From assembly GCF_937616625.2 (NCBI RefSeq), contig NC_065576.1:12092501-12156500 (forward strand): a stretch of 64,000 nucleotides of DNA. Direction: 5' to 3'. Origin of the DNA: Mercurialis annua. Its lineage: Eukaryota; Streptophyta; Magnoliopsida; Malpighiales; Euphorbiaceae. The notes below the pieces were generated by a model. The model had not been told where the DNA came from, did not search any database, and saw only the letters and a list, made by a program, of their open reading frames with translations. The position numbers were made by a program, and so were the translations under genes. Numbering within the stretch: position 1 is the stretch's first letter; every line of letters begins with the position of its first letter. Positions 1 through 11,509 of the stretch are shown piece after piece.

Positions 1-351
1 CTATATTGCTAGCATAAATAAGAATATGGCGGAAAGAAGTGTTTTGATAGCAAAAGTCTAAACAAATCCACCTAGAACCTTTAGAAATAGTTACTGAATT
101 AAGAATAGCAGAATTCCAAATCAGAATCAAACCCCCCGACGCACCCACAGAGGGAACCCAAGCATAATCAAATCAAGGTTATGCCATAAATTCCTAATTA
201 AGAAGTCATCAACTTTTTCTTTCTTAGACTCAACCAAACCAATAAACAACAACTTGTTAAAAGAGACCATAGACTTAATGAATTTTTGTTTTTGCAAATT
301 CAAAAGTCCACCTCTACAATTCCATGAAACAAAAATAATTGGCTCCGACAT
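1..351 (-). pseudogene. LINE ORF2 start: endonuclease (EEP) domain, frameshifted
   Basis: The predicted protein starts at 351 with 'MSEPIIFVSWNCRGG', the N-terminal motif (WNcrG) of APE-type LINE endonucleases, which nick target DNA for target-primed reverse transcription. It continues with 'LLFIGLVESKKEKVDD', the usual hxETK position; here the ET of the motif is changed to ES. The frame stops at 127, but coding sense continues in another frame from about 140 with 'VGASGGLILIWN', the SGGLhhhW motif. One frameshift is therefore visible before the window edge cuts the ORF. Confidence 0.85.
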
Positions 352-385
352 AAATCATAAAAAAACCTCGAAAGGAAAAAAAGAC

Positions 386-2191
386 TTATCTCTGCTGAGC
401 TATCGCATCTGCAGCCAAGTTCATAGAAAGTTGTTTGACAGTACCCATCTCCTCTTCTTTATTGAATAAGCCAAGCTGAAAACCAAGCCTCCAAGATTTC
501 ATCGCTTCATTTGCTGGTTCCAAATTAGTATTTTCTAGATTTTCCTCTGCAATCCGGTTCATATTAACAATATCACCATCCGACAGCTCCTTCTCGGACT
601 CATGTTGGCTGTTAGAGAAGGAGTGCAGCTCCCCCAATCTATCGGCATGCTTCAATCGCTGATTCTTCCTCGTGTTACTGTTCTCCAAGGCCATGGAGTT
701 GTTCCCCGATAAAGACATTGGACTATAGATGTCCTCCCCAAGAAAGCGTAGTTTATCCAAATCAAGCACTGAAAGTGAAGCTGCTGAAATCGGTTCTGAA
801 CAAGAAAAATGCATCTCCGGAAGAGAGCTTGGTACCACCGTGTCTTCTAGAACTGTCGGTAGTGAAACAGTGTTAGACGATACCTGTTTTTTCAAATCAT
901 CATCGCTCACCTTGCCCGATTGCTGACTTATAGCTGTCTTTGACGTAGCGGACTTGCTGTTTGCCTCCATACTACTGCTAGAATCATACTCATCCTCTGA
1001 AGACATACTATCATCCATGTCCAGCTCTTCAAACACCATTGGCCTCTCTGATTCGACAACAAAAACTGAAATTTTTTCGTCTCGGAACGATACATCCATA
1101 GAGTGATTAATGAATCTGCAAGTGCACGAAATAAGGATCAAGCCCGAATCAAAGCGATCTCTAAGCTGAACAAGGGGGTGAACCTTGATAGCCTCGCCTA
1201 AAGTATTACCCACATCCATGAAAATTTCAGGCGACCAAAGCAACAATGGTAAGCCTAAAACTGATAACCCAGACCAAACGAGTGAAGGATTGCTTAATAT
1301 CTTTCGCCCATGAAAACGTTTGAAAAAAGTCACGCAAGGTTAAGGAAATATCATCCATAAATAGTTTAGCATCGTCTTTTGAGAAAAAAGTAATCAAGAT
1401 AAGATTACTTCCCATCAGATAGATCTGGCTATACTCTATTTTCCTGTTGCACAAGAAAGTTTTTGCGTTCAAAATTAATCGAATATCATTCACCCTCGCC
1501 ACAATAGATCGATCAATCCATTCCTCATTTTCCAAGACCACAGAATCCTTCCACAAAGTAAGCTTTGTTTCTGCACGAACCACGTCAGCTATGAACCATT
1601 GGCAATTGGATTAGACCCATCATGAACTACCCCTGCTGATACCCCTGCTAATACACCCTGAACGTTTGATGTCGCTGCTACAGACTTCATGTCATTGCTG
1701 TTTGAAACAACCTGAACAAACGATCGGTTATCTCTGATAGAAGGATTAGTAATCAATCTCGGCTGCTGCTTCATAACCGGTTCCACAATCTTCTTCTGAA
1801 CAGGTTGTAAACGAGGGTATTTCGAGATATATGCACGTAGATTAAATCTCCCAATTGAAATCATGTTCAGCTGAGAAAGGACCCACGACACCTCCTTTGC
1901 AACTGTAAGCCTCAGAAAACCAAAACAACAATTCCTTTTCGTAAGTTTCGATGCCAATGATACGTTGCCAATAACCCCATAGCGTGCGAAAACTTTTTCT
2001 AGGTCTTTATGTCTCCACGATCTTGGAAAATTCTCAAAGTAAAAAACAGTATTGCAGTCCAGATGATGCACAGTCTTGAGAGGAGGGTTCCTAACGTCTT
2101 GGAGATGGCTGATGATAGGCTGAGAATCATGGGGATTCGTATGAAAAAGGCTAGGGTTAGGGTTTTGGGGGGGGTTGTAGGGGAGAGCCAT
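386..2191 (-). pseudogene. LINE ORF1 (RRM + DUF4283-like), frameshifted
   Basis: ORF1 would encode the RNA-binding chaperone that packages LINE RNA. The start codon is at 2191-2189. Residues about 48-125 form an RRM: an RNP2-like strand (TVFYFENF), then 'RSWRHKDLEKVFARYG', then an RNP1-like strand (NCCFGFLRL). The frame stops at 1589. Coding sense resumes in another frame at 1583-1227 and again at about 1330-386. The third segment contains 'GLPLLLWSPEIFMDVGNTLG', which matches the DUF4283 pattern of plant LINE ORF1 proteins, followed by an acidic, serine-rich tail. At least two frame breaks make this a pseudogene. The ORF2 start follows 34 bp after its final stop. Confidence 0.85.
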
Positions 2192-2220
2192 CGCCGTTCC
2201 TTTTACTGATTATTTTTTTA

Positions 2221-4249
2221 TCTATGTATTCTTATTCTTGTGAAAGTGTGCTTAGCAAGAGCATTGTTTATAGAAAGAACGTCGTCATCTTTACTGATAG
2301 GAGGTGCGCTTAGTTGTGTCTTAAAACCGTTAAAGAAGGTGTGTTTGGTTATATATTTCACAACTGTCGATTACTACTCTATGAACATATTTGGTTCATG
2401 GAATAGGTGTGGAATGAAATACTATTCCGTATGAAATGACTATTCTTTACTTTAATTCATGAAATAGTTATTTTATAAAATTGCTATTCCATAATTTTGT
2501 GCAATAAACACTCTTCTCAAAAAATAAAGAATAACTATGTCAATTCATGCTATTCCATTTCATAAAATAAACATGGCCTATATTGAAAACATACGAGTTT
2601 AAGAGAAATAATTTGCTTTGCAATATCTTTACCGTGCCAAAGCTCTCAACGATGAACTATGTGTTGCTGGCAAACGTATCCCTACAGTTGAATACAATGC
2701 CATCATATATTGCAACGTCGGCATGAAGTTTAATCCAATTATCTCCGGATTGAATTTAATCTTTATCAATTTTAGAGTTGCACAACCAACTTATGTCCCA
2801 TGAAATATTAATCAAAAGTCATCAGGATCTACCCTTAGCCAAAATTGCCTACAGACATGCTTCATCAAATGTCCATCGACCGCAGCGTCCACCTGATTCA
2901 ACTTTTTCTCAACCTTACCGACCTGCTGGAAACAACAATTTTTAATTTAATTCATTAATTATGTAGACTATTGATCGTTCAGCTCCTTGTAAGATATGGT
3001 TAAATTTTTATGGAATTGTGTTCGGATTTCTGCTCGTCCAGTCTCTTAGGCTTAGAAATTTTCTATTAATTATCATTTAATTTATTAATTAAACTAATTA
3101 ATTATGTGTTATGTTGAAAATTTGGTTAAATTTTAGTGAATGTGTAGAAATTGTCTAATTGAGTTCTAAAGTTCTAGTTTTCCTAGACCAACTCATTCAA
3201 TCTATGTAATTTAACAAAGTAACTCATAAACATATAATGTTTTCTAATTAATTCGATTTCTCAGATTTATATCTACAGTTTCTTTGAAGTATTATGGGTT
3301 ATTTGCAATATTTACGGTCAATCTTACAAATTTTGTCGCTATGTATCAATTTTTTTGAATTTTTCAAGCAGACCGAGAATTCTTCTCACTCCTATATTTC
3401 CTGAAAACTATTATTGTACGTTTGAAATCTTAATTCTTTTTCTATTGTCCGAAAAATAAATGTCTACTACAAATATAAAAGATCAATTCTTATTTTCTGA
3501 TAAAGTGCGAAGCTTTGTGACTTCACAATACTACATTTGTAGTGCCAAAAGATGAAACTTAATTTTTTAAATTCTTATAAATCTATCTAAATCTCTAAAG
3601 TTTGCAAATCTATCACAATGTGACAATTTGTATTACAGATCTATTTAATTTTGTTTTTCAATGATTTTCATTGAGTTAATTTTTCACCTGTGTACAATGC
3701 TCATTTGTATTTTTTGTTTATTTTTAGCTTCAAACTTAAATCTTTTTAGCTTCAACCACCGAATTATAGAGAATCTGAAATTAGATTTTATTATTCTTTC
3801 TAATTTTTATTTTTATTTTTATTTTTAATTAGGGGTTACATTTTTCAATTTAAAAAATGAATTGTACTGATTAAAAAGTTACAGATATTCAACTAAAAGT
3901 AAAAAATATTTAAATTGATTGAAAAAAATTGAATTAATTTACAATAAAATTATCAAATTTGAATAGATTTATAAATTTTAAAAATTCTAATAAGGAGTCG
4001 AAAGTTTGAGTTTTTTGAACTATTAAACTTATTTCTCAATAGATTTATAACAAATCAGAAAAATTGAATTTTTTGAACTATTAAAACTTAAAAAAAATAA
4101 TCTACCATTATTTTAATAACATATGACCGACTTAATCCACGAATGACGTGATGAAGTGAGTCTGTGTAATTTTTTTTATTAATTAATGACTCTCATTAGA
4201 GTAAATTTGATAAAAATTCACCAAATTGATAACGGGTAAGTTTAACAAA
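2221..4249. other. AT-rich intergenic spacer
   Basis: I see no gene here. A stretch at about 2340-2580 has weak inverted similarity at its ends (ggttcatggaatag near 2393, attccatttcataaaataa near 2550) and may be an old MITE, but no target duplication is clear. The rest is low-complexity A/T sequence. Confidence 0.5.
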
Positions 4250-4258
4250 AATAAGATA

Positions 4259-4566
4259 GGAATAACTCATTTCCAGGTCCCTAAACTATACATGTATTAT
4301 TCATCTAGTCCTTAAACTATTTTTTTTATCCTTATCTGGTCCTTCAGTTTAGTAAAAAATCATTTTCAAGTCTCCAAACGTAAAAAACGACGTCGTTTCG
4401 TATTTTTGAAAATGCAATTATTTATCCTAAATGGCGTTGTTTTTGTTAGTGAAGGACTCAAAAATAATTTTTCACTAAATTGAAGAACCGGATAAGGATA
4501 AAAAATAATTTAAGGACCGAATGAATAAAACAAATATAATTAAAAACCTGTAAATTGGGTTATTCC
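4259..4566. mobile_element. MULE-type MITE, 308 bp, 9-bp target duplication
   Basis: The ends are inverted copies (left ggaataactcatttccaggt, right ending acctgtaaattgggttattcc) and the arms pair over about 100 bp. The 9-bp direct repeat aataagata flanks it exactly (4250-4258 and 4567-4575). A 9-bp duplication is typical of Mutator-like transposition. There is no coding capacity. Confidence 0.85.
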
Positions 4567-4841
4567 AATAAGATATATAAATACGAGTAAAATGAGGTCC
4601 TAGATTCTTGCTCCACATGTTCATTCGTTAATAAAAGGTACCGAAACAGGCATATTTGTGATGAAAATAAAATAAAATATAAATTATTTAGGGTATTGCT
4701 ATTCGCCGCCCCCTTTTGCTTACCACCGCACAGGCAAAAGACATTTTCTGCCCTTTTAGAAAAATTTGCAAAAAAAAAAAAACCAAGATTCTCTCAACTT
4801 ATTCGAACACATTCGGAAAAATATGTAAAAAGCCGAGTAAA

Positions 4842-5866
4842 ATGACGGATAACGAGTATAATTCGTCGGGAAACGAGTATCGGCATTCGGAAACAAGTTT
4901 TTCCGGCTTTTCTGGGGTAATAATTAAATTTTTTAAATATTTTTTTAAATTTTTTCAAGGGGGACGATTGGATTTCACGTTCCCTCCAGAGGAGGGGACG
5001 ATTGGATTTCACGTTCCCTCCAGAGGAGAGGACGTGAAATTCCACGTCCTCTCCTCTAGAGGGGACGCCAATTTTGGGCGTCCCTCTTCTAGAGAGGACG
5101 CTCGCGTCCTCTCTAGAAGAGGGGACGCCGGCGTTTGGCGTCCCCTCTAGAGGAGGGGACGCCCAACTCTACGTCCCCTCTTCTAGAGGGGACGTGGAGC
5201 TGGGCGTCCCCTCCTCTAGAGGGGACGCCCAACGCCGGCGTCCTCTCCTCTGGAGAGGACGCCGGCGTCCCCTTTTCCGGCCGCGACCGAAACGTCGCGG
5301 CCGGAAATTAATTAATGCTAAAAAAACGTTGAAATTAACTTTTAATAATTACAGTAATTTTTTATTCCATATTATTACGACTTTTTATTACATATTATTT
5401 CGATTTGTCAAACGTAAGTATTTATGTTTTGCAGGTTGATTTAGAAGATTATGGCGGTGATGGAATTGATTACAGCGATTGGTTTAAGCTAGATCATGGG
5501 TTTGATAGTGATGTTGAAGCAATTACTTGGGCTAAGAGTACTGCTATAAAGATTGGATTTGAATTAGTCATTTCGTCACATAAGAACGAGGGGAAAAAGA
5601 AGCTTCTACGATGTGCTCGGGGTGAGCGTTACAGAGGTTCATTCACAGATTCTGATTCCTTCGTACGGAAAAATACGAAGACAAAAGCGTGTAAGTGCAA
5701 ATTTAAAATTATTGTCAAATTAGGAAAGACTGCATGGTTTATACTTACAGATCCTGGTATTTCGAGTACACACAACCATGCTCTAGCTGTGTATCCTGAA
5801 GGATACCGTCAGGTGGCTGAGCAATCAGACGCAATAGCACTCCAGCTAGAAGCTCGAGGAAGATGA
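4842..5866 (+). CDS. Truncated MULE transposase, FAR1/MuDR-like N-terminal DNA-binding domain
   Basis: The model joins 4842-4916 to 5435-5866 (168 residues). The short first exon starts right inside the left TIR and ends in a GT donor (TCTGGG|gtaata). The acceptor is ttttgcag|gttgat, and phase 0 is kept across the junction. Residues about 45-160 resemble the FAR1-type zinc-binding DNA-binding domain of plant MULE transposases: an N-terminal 'GFELVISSHKNEGKKKLLRCARGERYRG', a Cys pair in 'KACKCKFK', and a terminal 'THNH' giving the C-C-H-H order. The frame ends soon after, with no DDE transposase or SWIM domain, so only the DNA-binding part is left. The intron holds the left palindromic array. 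Its last 58 bp overlap the 3' end of the PMD gene. It could act as a repressor of transposition; that is inference. Confidence 0.7.
4959..5277. repeat. Left GC-rich array of short palindromes, TCTAGA-centred
   Basis: About nine imperfect palindromes of 20-28 bp lie head to tail. Each is built from the arms CGTCCCCTC and GAGGGGACG around a centre that is usually TCTAGA (a few are TCCAGA or CTGGAG). Neighbouring palindromes are joined by short inverted linkers (gacgccggcgtt, acgtggagctgggcgt). The array lies inside intron 1 of the transposase-like gene, and its GC content contrasts sharply with the A/T-rich flanks. Confidence 0.9.
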
Positions 5867-7965
5867 GACTCGATCAACAACCGCTCTCGCTGGGGCCGGA
5901 AGCATGGAAAGTACTCATAAATCCATGTCTGCAGCAGTGTCAGACAGCCAGTCAAACCGGAGCAGTCTCCTCTCGATGAGATTCCAAGCTGCCGATAGAG
6001 ATAAGCTAGTGTAGCTGATCCCCAGGAAACTGTACTCGTATCTGTGACTCCTTCCCGCACCTCCCATATGGTTGCAGGTCTAATCCGATGGCCACTCTTG
6101 TCAGTGAATAGAGTGCAACCTAACGTCAACCAGATCCAGGCTATTGCCTCCACCTCTGCAGTACGGTCACGCCTACATAAGCTGATGATCGACTCAATCA
6201 GCACACCTCCCTGGGCAAAATGCTTGCTCGTCTTACTCACAAGATCCTCTGGTGAAATACCTAAAATCTGTACGCAGTAAGCCATCAGCTGAGCCTTGTT
6301 CGGCTGACCTGAAAACATAATTTCGCAATTTAAATTAATATCACGCAATAGGTACAGTAAATTTCTAGAAAAAATTGGGCAGCACTTCCCCTAAAAATGA
6401 GCATCACCCATTTTTCAGGGAAGTCCTGCAAAGAAATTACAATTGGCAAACCAAAACACAATCCACATTAAACAACTAATTTGTCTAAATATTTTATTAA
6501 ATAACCTAAAACAATTAACTTATTCTAAATAACATTAAATGTAAAAAATATAACAGAATATCGCACCTGAAACCATAGCCCCAGCAACTGGAATCCGAAG
6601 AATATGCCACACGTCATGTAATGTGATGGTCATCTCCCCGAATGGCATGTGAAAAGAGTTTGTATCTGGCTGCCATCGCTCCACAAATGCAGAAAGGAGC
6701 GGGATATCCAGATGATCAAACATGATAAACGGGAGATGTGATATCTCAGTCCCGTCTATCAGCACCTTAACCTCCTCTGAGGCCGTCTCATACCACTGTC
6801 TCAGCTTCTTCAGAGCTCCATGTCTAGTCTGACACTTCAGCACGCCTCTGTCCGCCCCATCCCATAGCCGAGAAGCGACATGCCCGAGAAAACTAGGAAT
6901 AACAGTGTCATCCTCGGGTCCACCAGGTACTGGACCAGTAACGGTCCACACGTCAACCTCTTCAGGTCGTCTGTTCGACCCTGAAAGTAACAGTAAACAT
7001 AATTAAATTACATTTAATTTTTTAACAATATTATTAAATTAATTATAATCATTTAATTATATTTACCTGATGACGAGTCGCCAACGAACCGACCACCTGC
7101 ACCCTTTTTCCGTTTAGAAATGTAAATTTTTTCACTTGGCTCGTCCTCTGGCTCGTCCTCTGGCTCGTCCTCTGAGCTCACAAAATCATCAGACTCTCTA
7201 AGATCCTCAACAGAAATGCGGACCTCATCGGGAGAAGTATGCGCTTGTTTCTTCCGTCGAGCCGAGGCAGAAACTTTACGCGTCGTAACGTGACGGGCTC
7301 CCGATCCCCCTAATTCTGGGGCCAAAAACGTCTTCCCCATACGCTTTCTGCCCTGCAATTATAATAATTTAAATTATAGAAATAATATATATTAAATTAA
7401 ATAAATTTGTAAAATTATTTAATTTATTTCAAATAATTATTTATTTTAAATTTATTTTTTTTTTTAAAAAAAATAAATTATATTAAATTACGGAACGGGC
7501 GTCCGGCGTCCCCTCCGGAAGAGGGGACGCCGGACGCCCACGTCTCCTCCGGAAGGGGGGACGCCGTTTCCGGCGTCCCCTCTTCCGGAGGGGACGCCGT
7601 TCGTCCCCTCCGGAAGGGGGGACGCCGAAAACGGCGTCCTCCCTTCCGGAGGGGACGCCAGCGTCCCCTGTCCCCTCCGGAAGGGGGGACGCCGTTTCCG
7701 GCGTCCCCCCTTCCGGAGGGGACGCCGCACGTTCCCTCCGGAAGAGGGAACGTGGGAAATCCACGTTCCCTCTTCCGGAGGGAACGTGGGATTTCACGTC
7801 CCCTCCGGAAGAGGGGACGCCGGTTTCCGGCGTCCCCTCCTCCGGAGGGGACGTGAAATCCCGTTTTCTATTTTTTAAATTGTTTTTTTAAAAAAAAAAC
7901 CGAAATTAATAAAAAAAAATACTTACCGGAGGTTGTCGATTTCTATCTCGTTCCAAATCCGACAT
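5809..7965 (-). CDS. Plant mobile domain (PMD) protein, MAIN-like, transposon-borne
   Basis: The minus-strand model joins 7965-7927, 7352-7067, 6980-6567 and 6308-5809. All junctions are GT/AG, phases are consistent, and it gives 412 residues. Exon 1 encodes only 13 residues. Exon 2 gives a basic, acidic-rich linker with three copies of the EDEPEDEP-type unit. Exons 3-4 encode the plant mobile domain (PF10536 family): 'MPFGEMTITLHDVWHILRIPV' and later 'WIWLTLGCTLF.DKSG', 'WGSATLAYLYRQLG' and 'GCLTLLQTWIYEYFP'. PMD proteins occur as host genes of the MAIN/MAIL type, which act in silencing and genome stability, and as cargo of transposons. The C-terminus is cut short and runs into the transposase-like gene. 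Intron 1 contains the right palindromic array. Confidence 0.8.
7494..7862. repeat. Right GC-rich array of short palindromes, TCCGGA-centred
   Basis: About eleven palindromes have the same CGTCCCCTC/GAGGGGACG arms as the left array, but here the centre is TCCGGA (often TCCGGAAG). Two units use CGTTCCCTC/GAGGGAACG arms. The array lies in intron 1 of the PMD gene. It is rich in CpG and CCGG, so it should be a strong DNA-methylation target. Confidence 0.9.
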
Positions 7966-8126
7966 TTTCGTAAAATATGAATTTGTGAAAAGTTGAATGA
8001 GTTGAGAGGATTTAGTTTTTTTTTTATGAATTGGTTATCTATTGAAAATGTGAAAAGGGTAAAATTGTCCTTCGCCTGTGCGGTGGTAAGCAAAAGGGGG
8101 CGGCGAATAGCAATCCAGATTATTTA

Positions 8127-9854
8127 TTATTAATAAAAGGTACTGAAACATACATACATTCCTGTCCCAAATGCTAATCCTGACATTTTGACCTGTTATC
8201 TGATGCCACATTACATTATGGATAATGTCGTTCACATTCCTCTTTTTATTTTGACATAATTTATTGCCGGGTCCTGCCCTTTGAGGTTTTTACATTTCAG
8301 GTCCTCAAACTAAAATATCTCCTTATTAAATCCCCCAACTTTCACTTCAATCAATCAGCTGTCCTTTTATTAAGACGAGTGTTTATGCCGTTAAATTCTT
8401 TTAATTTTGAGTTGTTTACGTGTTTACTTAAAAAAAATGAAAATAATTATTTTTTTACCTCAATACGTAAAAGTTTTAGAAAATACTACATGTTTTTTTT
8501 TTCAGATTCATGTTTTTACTCTCGATTTAAAAATAAGTATGATTTTACTCTATTATCATGTAGGTATCATAACATTATCATCTTGTTATGATATTTTTTT
8601 TGTATTTTTTTTCATGTATGCATCATATTATCATAATATTATCATAATCATATCATTTTATTTCATAAAACCTTATAATACTATTATCATAACATTGTCT
8701 ATATATTATCATAAACTATATTCTACTATTATCATTATTGAATCATATTATTATTATAACTTTATCATCCTATTATTATAATCGTATAATATAATGATAC
8801 TAATATGATAATATTATGATACCAATATAAAAAATTCACCGATATAATAATCAAATATTATTTCTATAAAAAATTGTTTTTCTCTACAGTGTTATGATAC
8901 CGATATGATGATGCAGTGATACTCATATGACAATTATACTCTCTCTTTTTGCAGAAAATCGTTTTTCTCTGTAGTGTTATGATACCGATATGATAATACA
9001 ATGATACTCATATGATAATCAGACTCTGTTGTTTTGTAGAAAATCATTTTTTCATCATAAAATTATTTTTTTATGCAAATTTTTAGATCTGGAAGTTAAA
9101 TAAATAGTAATAATCACCACGAGTTAAGGAAAAAAAGATCCTAAAATCAAATATGAAATAACGGAGAAGTGTTGGAAGAGTGATGAAGGAACGACGAAGA
9201 AGAGAATAACAAAAAGAAACAAAAAAAAGAAAAAATGAGAAGAAAACAAGAAACAGTAAAAAAAAAGAAGAAAGACAGTAAAGAGAGCGAGAAAGAAAAA
9301 GACAGAGAGAGAGAGAGGTGGTTGAGAGAAAAAAATATGAAAACTAGATATAATTATAATATAAATAAATTTTAGAAAAAAATAAAAAAGATGAAAAAGG
9401 TGAGGTGTTTTTTATCTAAAGCATTTTTAAATAATAATATCAAAATTTATATCTTTTAACCATTGTTTTATTAAATATTTAGATTGTTCTTATTGAATAT
9501 TTAAAATTATTATTATTTAACTTTAAAAAAGGATATAAACAATTAATTTTTTTCATTATATTAAAAAATAAAAATGAATCTAATTTTAAAAAGTAAACAT
9601 TAACTCAGAGAAATAATATTAATTTTAATATTTTTATTAAATTATTAAAATAATATTCTATTCTGATGATTTTTTTTATAAATAACATAACAACATCGTA
9701 CTTAAAAGTATAAACAGACGTCGATTTTGATATATATCAACTTCGAACTTAAGTGTGTTATGTGCCTTTACACATTGATTTAGAAGGATCGTTGATATTG
9801 TTTTTTCTCATGTTATTCGTATTAATAATGGTCTTATGAATTGTGTTTAAGTTA
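8127..9854. other. AT-rich intergenic spacer with degenerate repeats
   Basis: There is no gene. Around 8265-8400 one arm of a foldback-type MITE is recognisable (gggtcctgccctttgagg, ggtcctcaaactaaa), but I find no partner arm. Positions 8560-8830 are built of ATTATCATAA-like units. Positions 9100-9330 are purine-rich on the plus strand. Confidence 0.5.
8870..9050. repeat. Two-copy 85-bp tandem repeat
   Basis: The unit runs from about 8870 to 8954 and again from 8955 to 9039, with the start of a third copy. Each contains a 'gtgttatgataccgatatga' stretch followed by 'gatactcatatga' and a pyrimidine run ending in tttgyag. The copies differ at about ten positions. Confidence 0.75.
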
Positions 9855-10898
9855 TAACTGTTGGCTTTTAGCGACAGATTTTTCTGTCGCTAAAAGCATG
9901 AAATCCGTCAGGAAAACGTTTCCCGACAGATTCAATCCGTCGGCAAAATCCTCGTCGCTAATTTTTTGGCGACGGACCAAAAAATTTGGCGACGGATTTT
10001 TCAAAAATTGCCGACGGATTTTAGCGACGGATTTAAATCCGTCGCTAATTGAAAAAAATTAAAAAAATTAAATCGTAAAAATAAATTATTATTATTATTT
10101 AATTGGTCAAACACCCGTCGCCTGACGCTTTCCGTTACCCATTCGTTGCCTCTATCACCCACTCGCATTTTTACAAACTTCCCAGTAGGTTTGCCTACAT
10201 CACCCACTCACAATTTTACAAACTTCCCAGTAGGTCACACATCCTTCCCATTACTCCCACTCATTGCTCTTTAACTTTGAAGTTCTCCCGCGCATAGCTC
10301 CACCTGAACCAGTTCAGCTTCTTGTTATATATATATATGTATATTTATATTTAAATGTAACTAAAAAATAACAAATACTTCCTCCCACATTTTAAGATAA
10401 TCATTTTTTATAATTAATAGTTAGTTTAAATAATTATTAATGAATAAATAAATAACAGTGTTTTTAATATATTTTAATAATTATTATATTATATTTAAAT
10501 AATATTATATTTAATTAAAAAAAATTATTCTTTCTTTAATAATTATTTTCCTAAATAATTTTTTGATAAAAAATTTAATTTTACGATTTAATTTTTTTTA
10601 TTTTTTTTAAATTAGCGACGGATTTAAATCCGTCGCTAAAATCCGTCGCTAAACGGATTTAGCGACGGATATAAAATCTGTCGCTAAATCCATCAAAAAT
10701 AATTGGCGGGAGTGTTCGCGCCAACTTTAGCGACGGATTTTCCGTCGCTAAAGTTGGCGGGAACACTCCCGCCAATTTAAATGACAATTTAGCGACGAAT
10801 TTCATATCCGTCGCTAAATCCGTCGGTAAAAAACAATTAGCGACGAATTTTGAATCCGTCCGTAAAATCCGTCCGTAAAACACAGTTTTTTAGTAGTG
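9855..10898. mobile_element. Non-autonomous CACTA-like element
   Basis: The right end reads, on the minus strand, CACTACTAAAAAACTGTG, the terminus expected of a CACTA (En/Spm) element. Both ends carry many inverted subterminal repeats of TTAGCGACGGATTT and AAATCCGTCGCTAA, the transposase-binding type of array. No transposase is encoded. The left terminus is not clean, so the left boundary and the 3-bp duplication are uncertain. Part of the interior (10090-10300) is also found at 52990-53170. Confidence 0.7.
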
Positions 10899-11049
10899 AA
10901 TTAAAGTCATTAATTTTAAAAAGACGCATGATATGGTCTTCAAAAAATGAGATATGTTTCTTTTTAAATGGGCATATGAAATGTATTAAATATTATTAAA
11001 TATATCCATCGCATTGTATGGAAAATAAAATTAATAATAATAATAATTA

Positions 11050-11258
11050 CTCTCTCTGTTTTTTTACTTGTCCGTTTAGCAAAATATTTATTTTTCTATA
11101 ATTACTTGTCCTTTGAAGATTCAAAAATAATTTTAATCATTTTTTTTAAATTTACTTTTTTCTAATAAATGATTATATGATTCAATTTACAAATCATCAT
11201 CTATTAACTAATCGAGTTATATTAATATCTCTATTTATAATTTAAAACAACAAGAACA

Positions 11259-11317
<59 letters not shown>

Positions 11318-11349
11318 GGTTAAATAGAAAAATAAAAAAACGGAAGGAA
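11050..11349. mobile_element. Stowaway-like MITE
   Basis: The left end is CTCTCTCTGTTTTTTTAC and the right end, inverted, is TTCCTTCCGTTTTTTTAT. Both resemble the Stowaway CTCCCTCCGTTTTTT terminus, and TA dinucleotides flank both sides (11048-11049, 11350-11351). Stowaways are mobilised by Tc1/mariner transposases. The interior contains a TA microsatellite. Confidence 0.7.
11262..11312. repeat. (TA)n microsatellite
   Basis: About 25 uninterrupted TA units lie inside the Stowaway-like MITE. Confidence 0.95.
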
Positions 11350-11509
11350 TATACTTTTTACAAGCATGTGAGATTGCAACAACAATAAAAAATACGAAAG
11401 ATGTTCCCACGATAATAATTTAAAGTTGTTATCAATCCTTTTATTAAAAAGAGCCTATCAAATTCAGTTTAAAATATCCAATTAAATTAACTAATATAAT
11501 TATATAAAA

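Larger units (their letters stand above)
1..2200 (-). mobile_element. L1-type LINE retrotransposon, RRM-containing ORF1 class, 5' half
   Basis: Reading on the minus strand from about 2200 towards the window start, an ORF1 with an RNA-recognition motif and a DUF4283-like segment is followed after a short spacer by the endonuclease start of ORF2. This order is that of plant L1 LINEs. An RRM in ORF1 is the hallmark of the BNR-type LINEs described from beet. The 3' part (reverse transcriptase, RNase H, poly-A) lies outside the window. Frameshifts in both ORFs show that this copy is inactive. The exact 5' end is not defined, because no target duplication can be seen from one end. Confidence 0.85.
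4691..8118. mobile_element. MULE-like DNA transposon carrying a plant mobile domain gene, 3.4 kb
   Basis: Terminal inverted repeats of 45 bp (4691-4735 and 8074-8118) begin GGGTATTGCTATTCGCCGCC on the left and CTGGATTGCTATTCGCCGCC on the right. Weaker inverted similarity continues for about 100 bp more, up to the start codons of the two genes. The 8-bp direct repeat attattta flanks the element (4683-4690, 8119-8126). Inside are a truncated transposase-like gene (+) and a plant mobile domain gene (-), tail to tail. Two GC-rich palindromic arrays sit symmetrically near the ends. The element lacks a DDE catalytic domain, so it would need a transposase supplied in trans. Assignment to MULE rests on the N-terminal domain and the long TIRs. 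An 8-bp duplication would also fit hAT, but nothing else does. Confidence 0.85.

Noticed and set aside
4959..5277. CRISPR-like array
   Set aside because: Units are irregular palindromes without constant-length unique spacers, and the context is a plant transposon.
5074..5439. Arg-rich open frame across the left palindrome array, and similar frames at 7483-7797
   Set aside because: The translation is only the repeated array (PSRGD-type repeats) and lies in proposed introns; there is no sign of a real protein.
8407..8781. 124-codon open frame in AT-rich repeats
   Set aside because: It encodes F/I/Y-rich low-complexity sequence generated by ATTATCATAA repeats.
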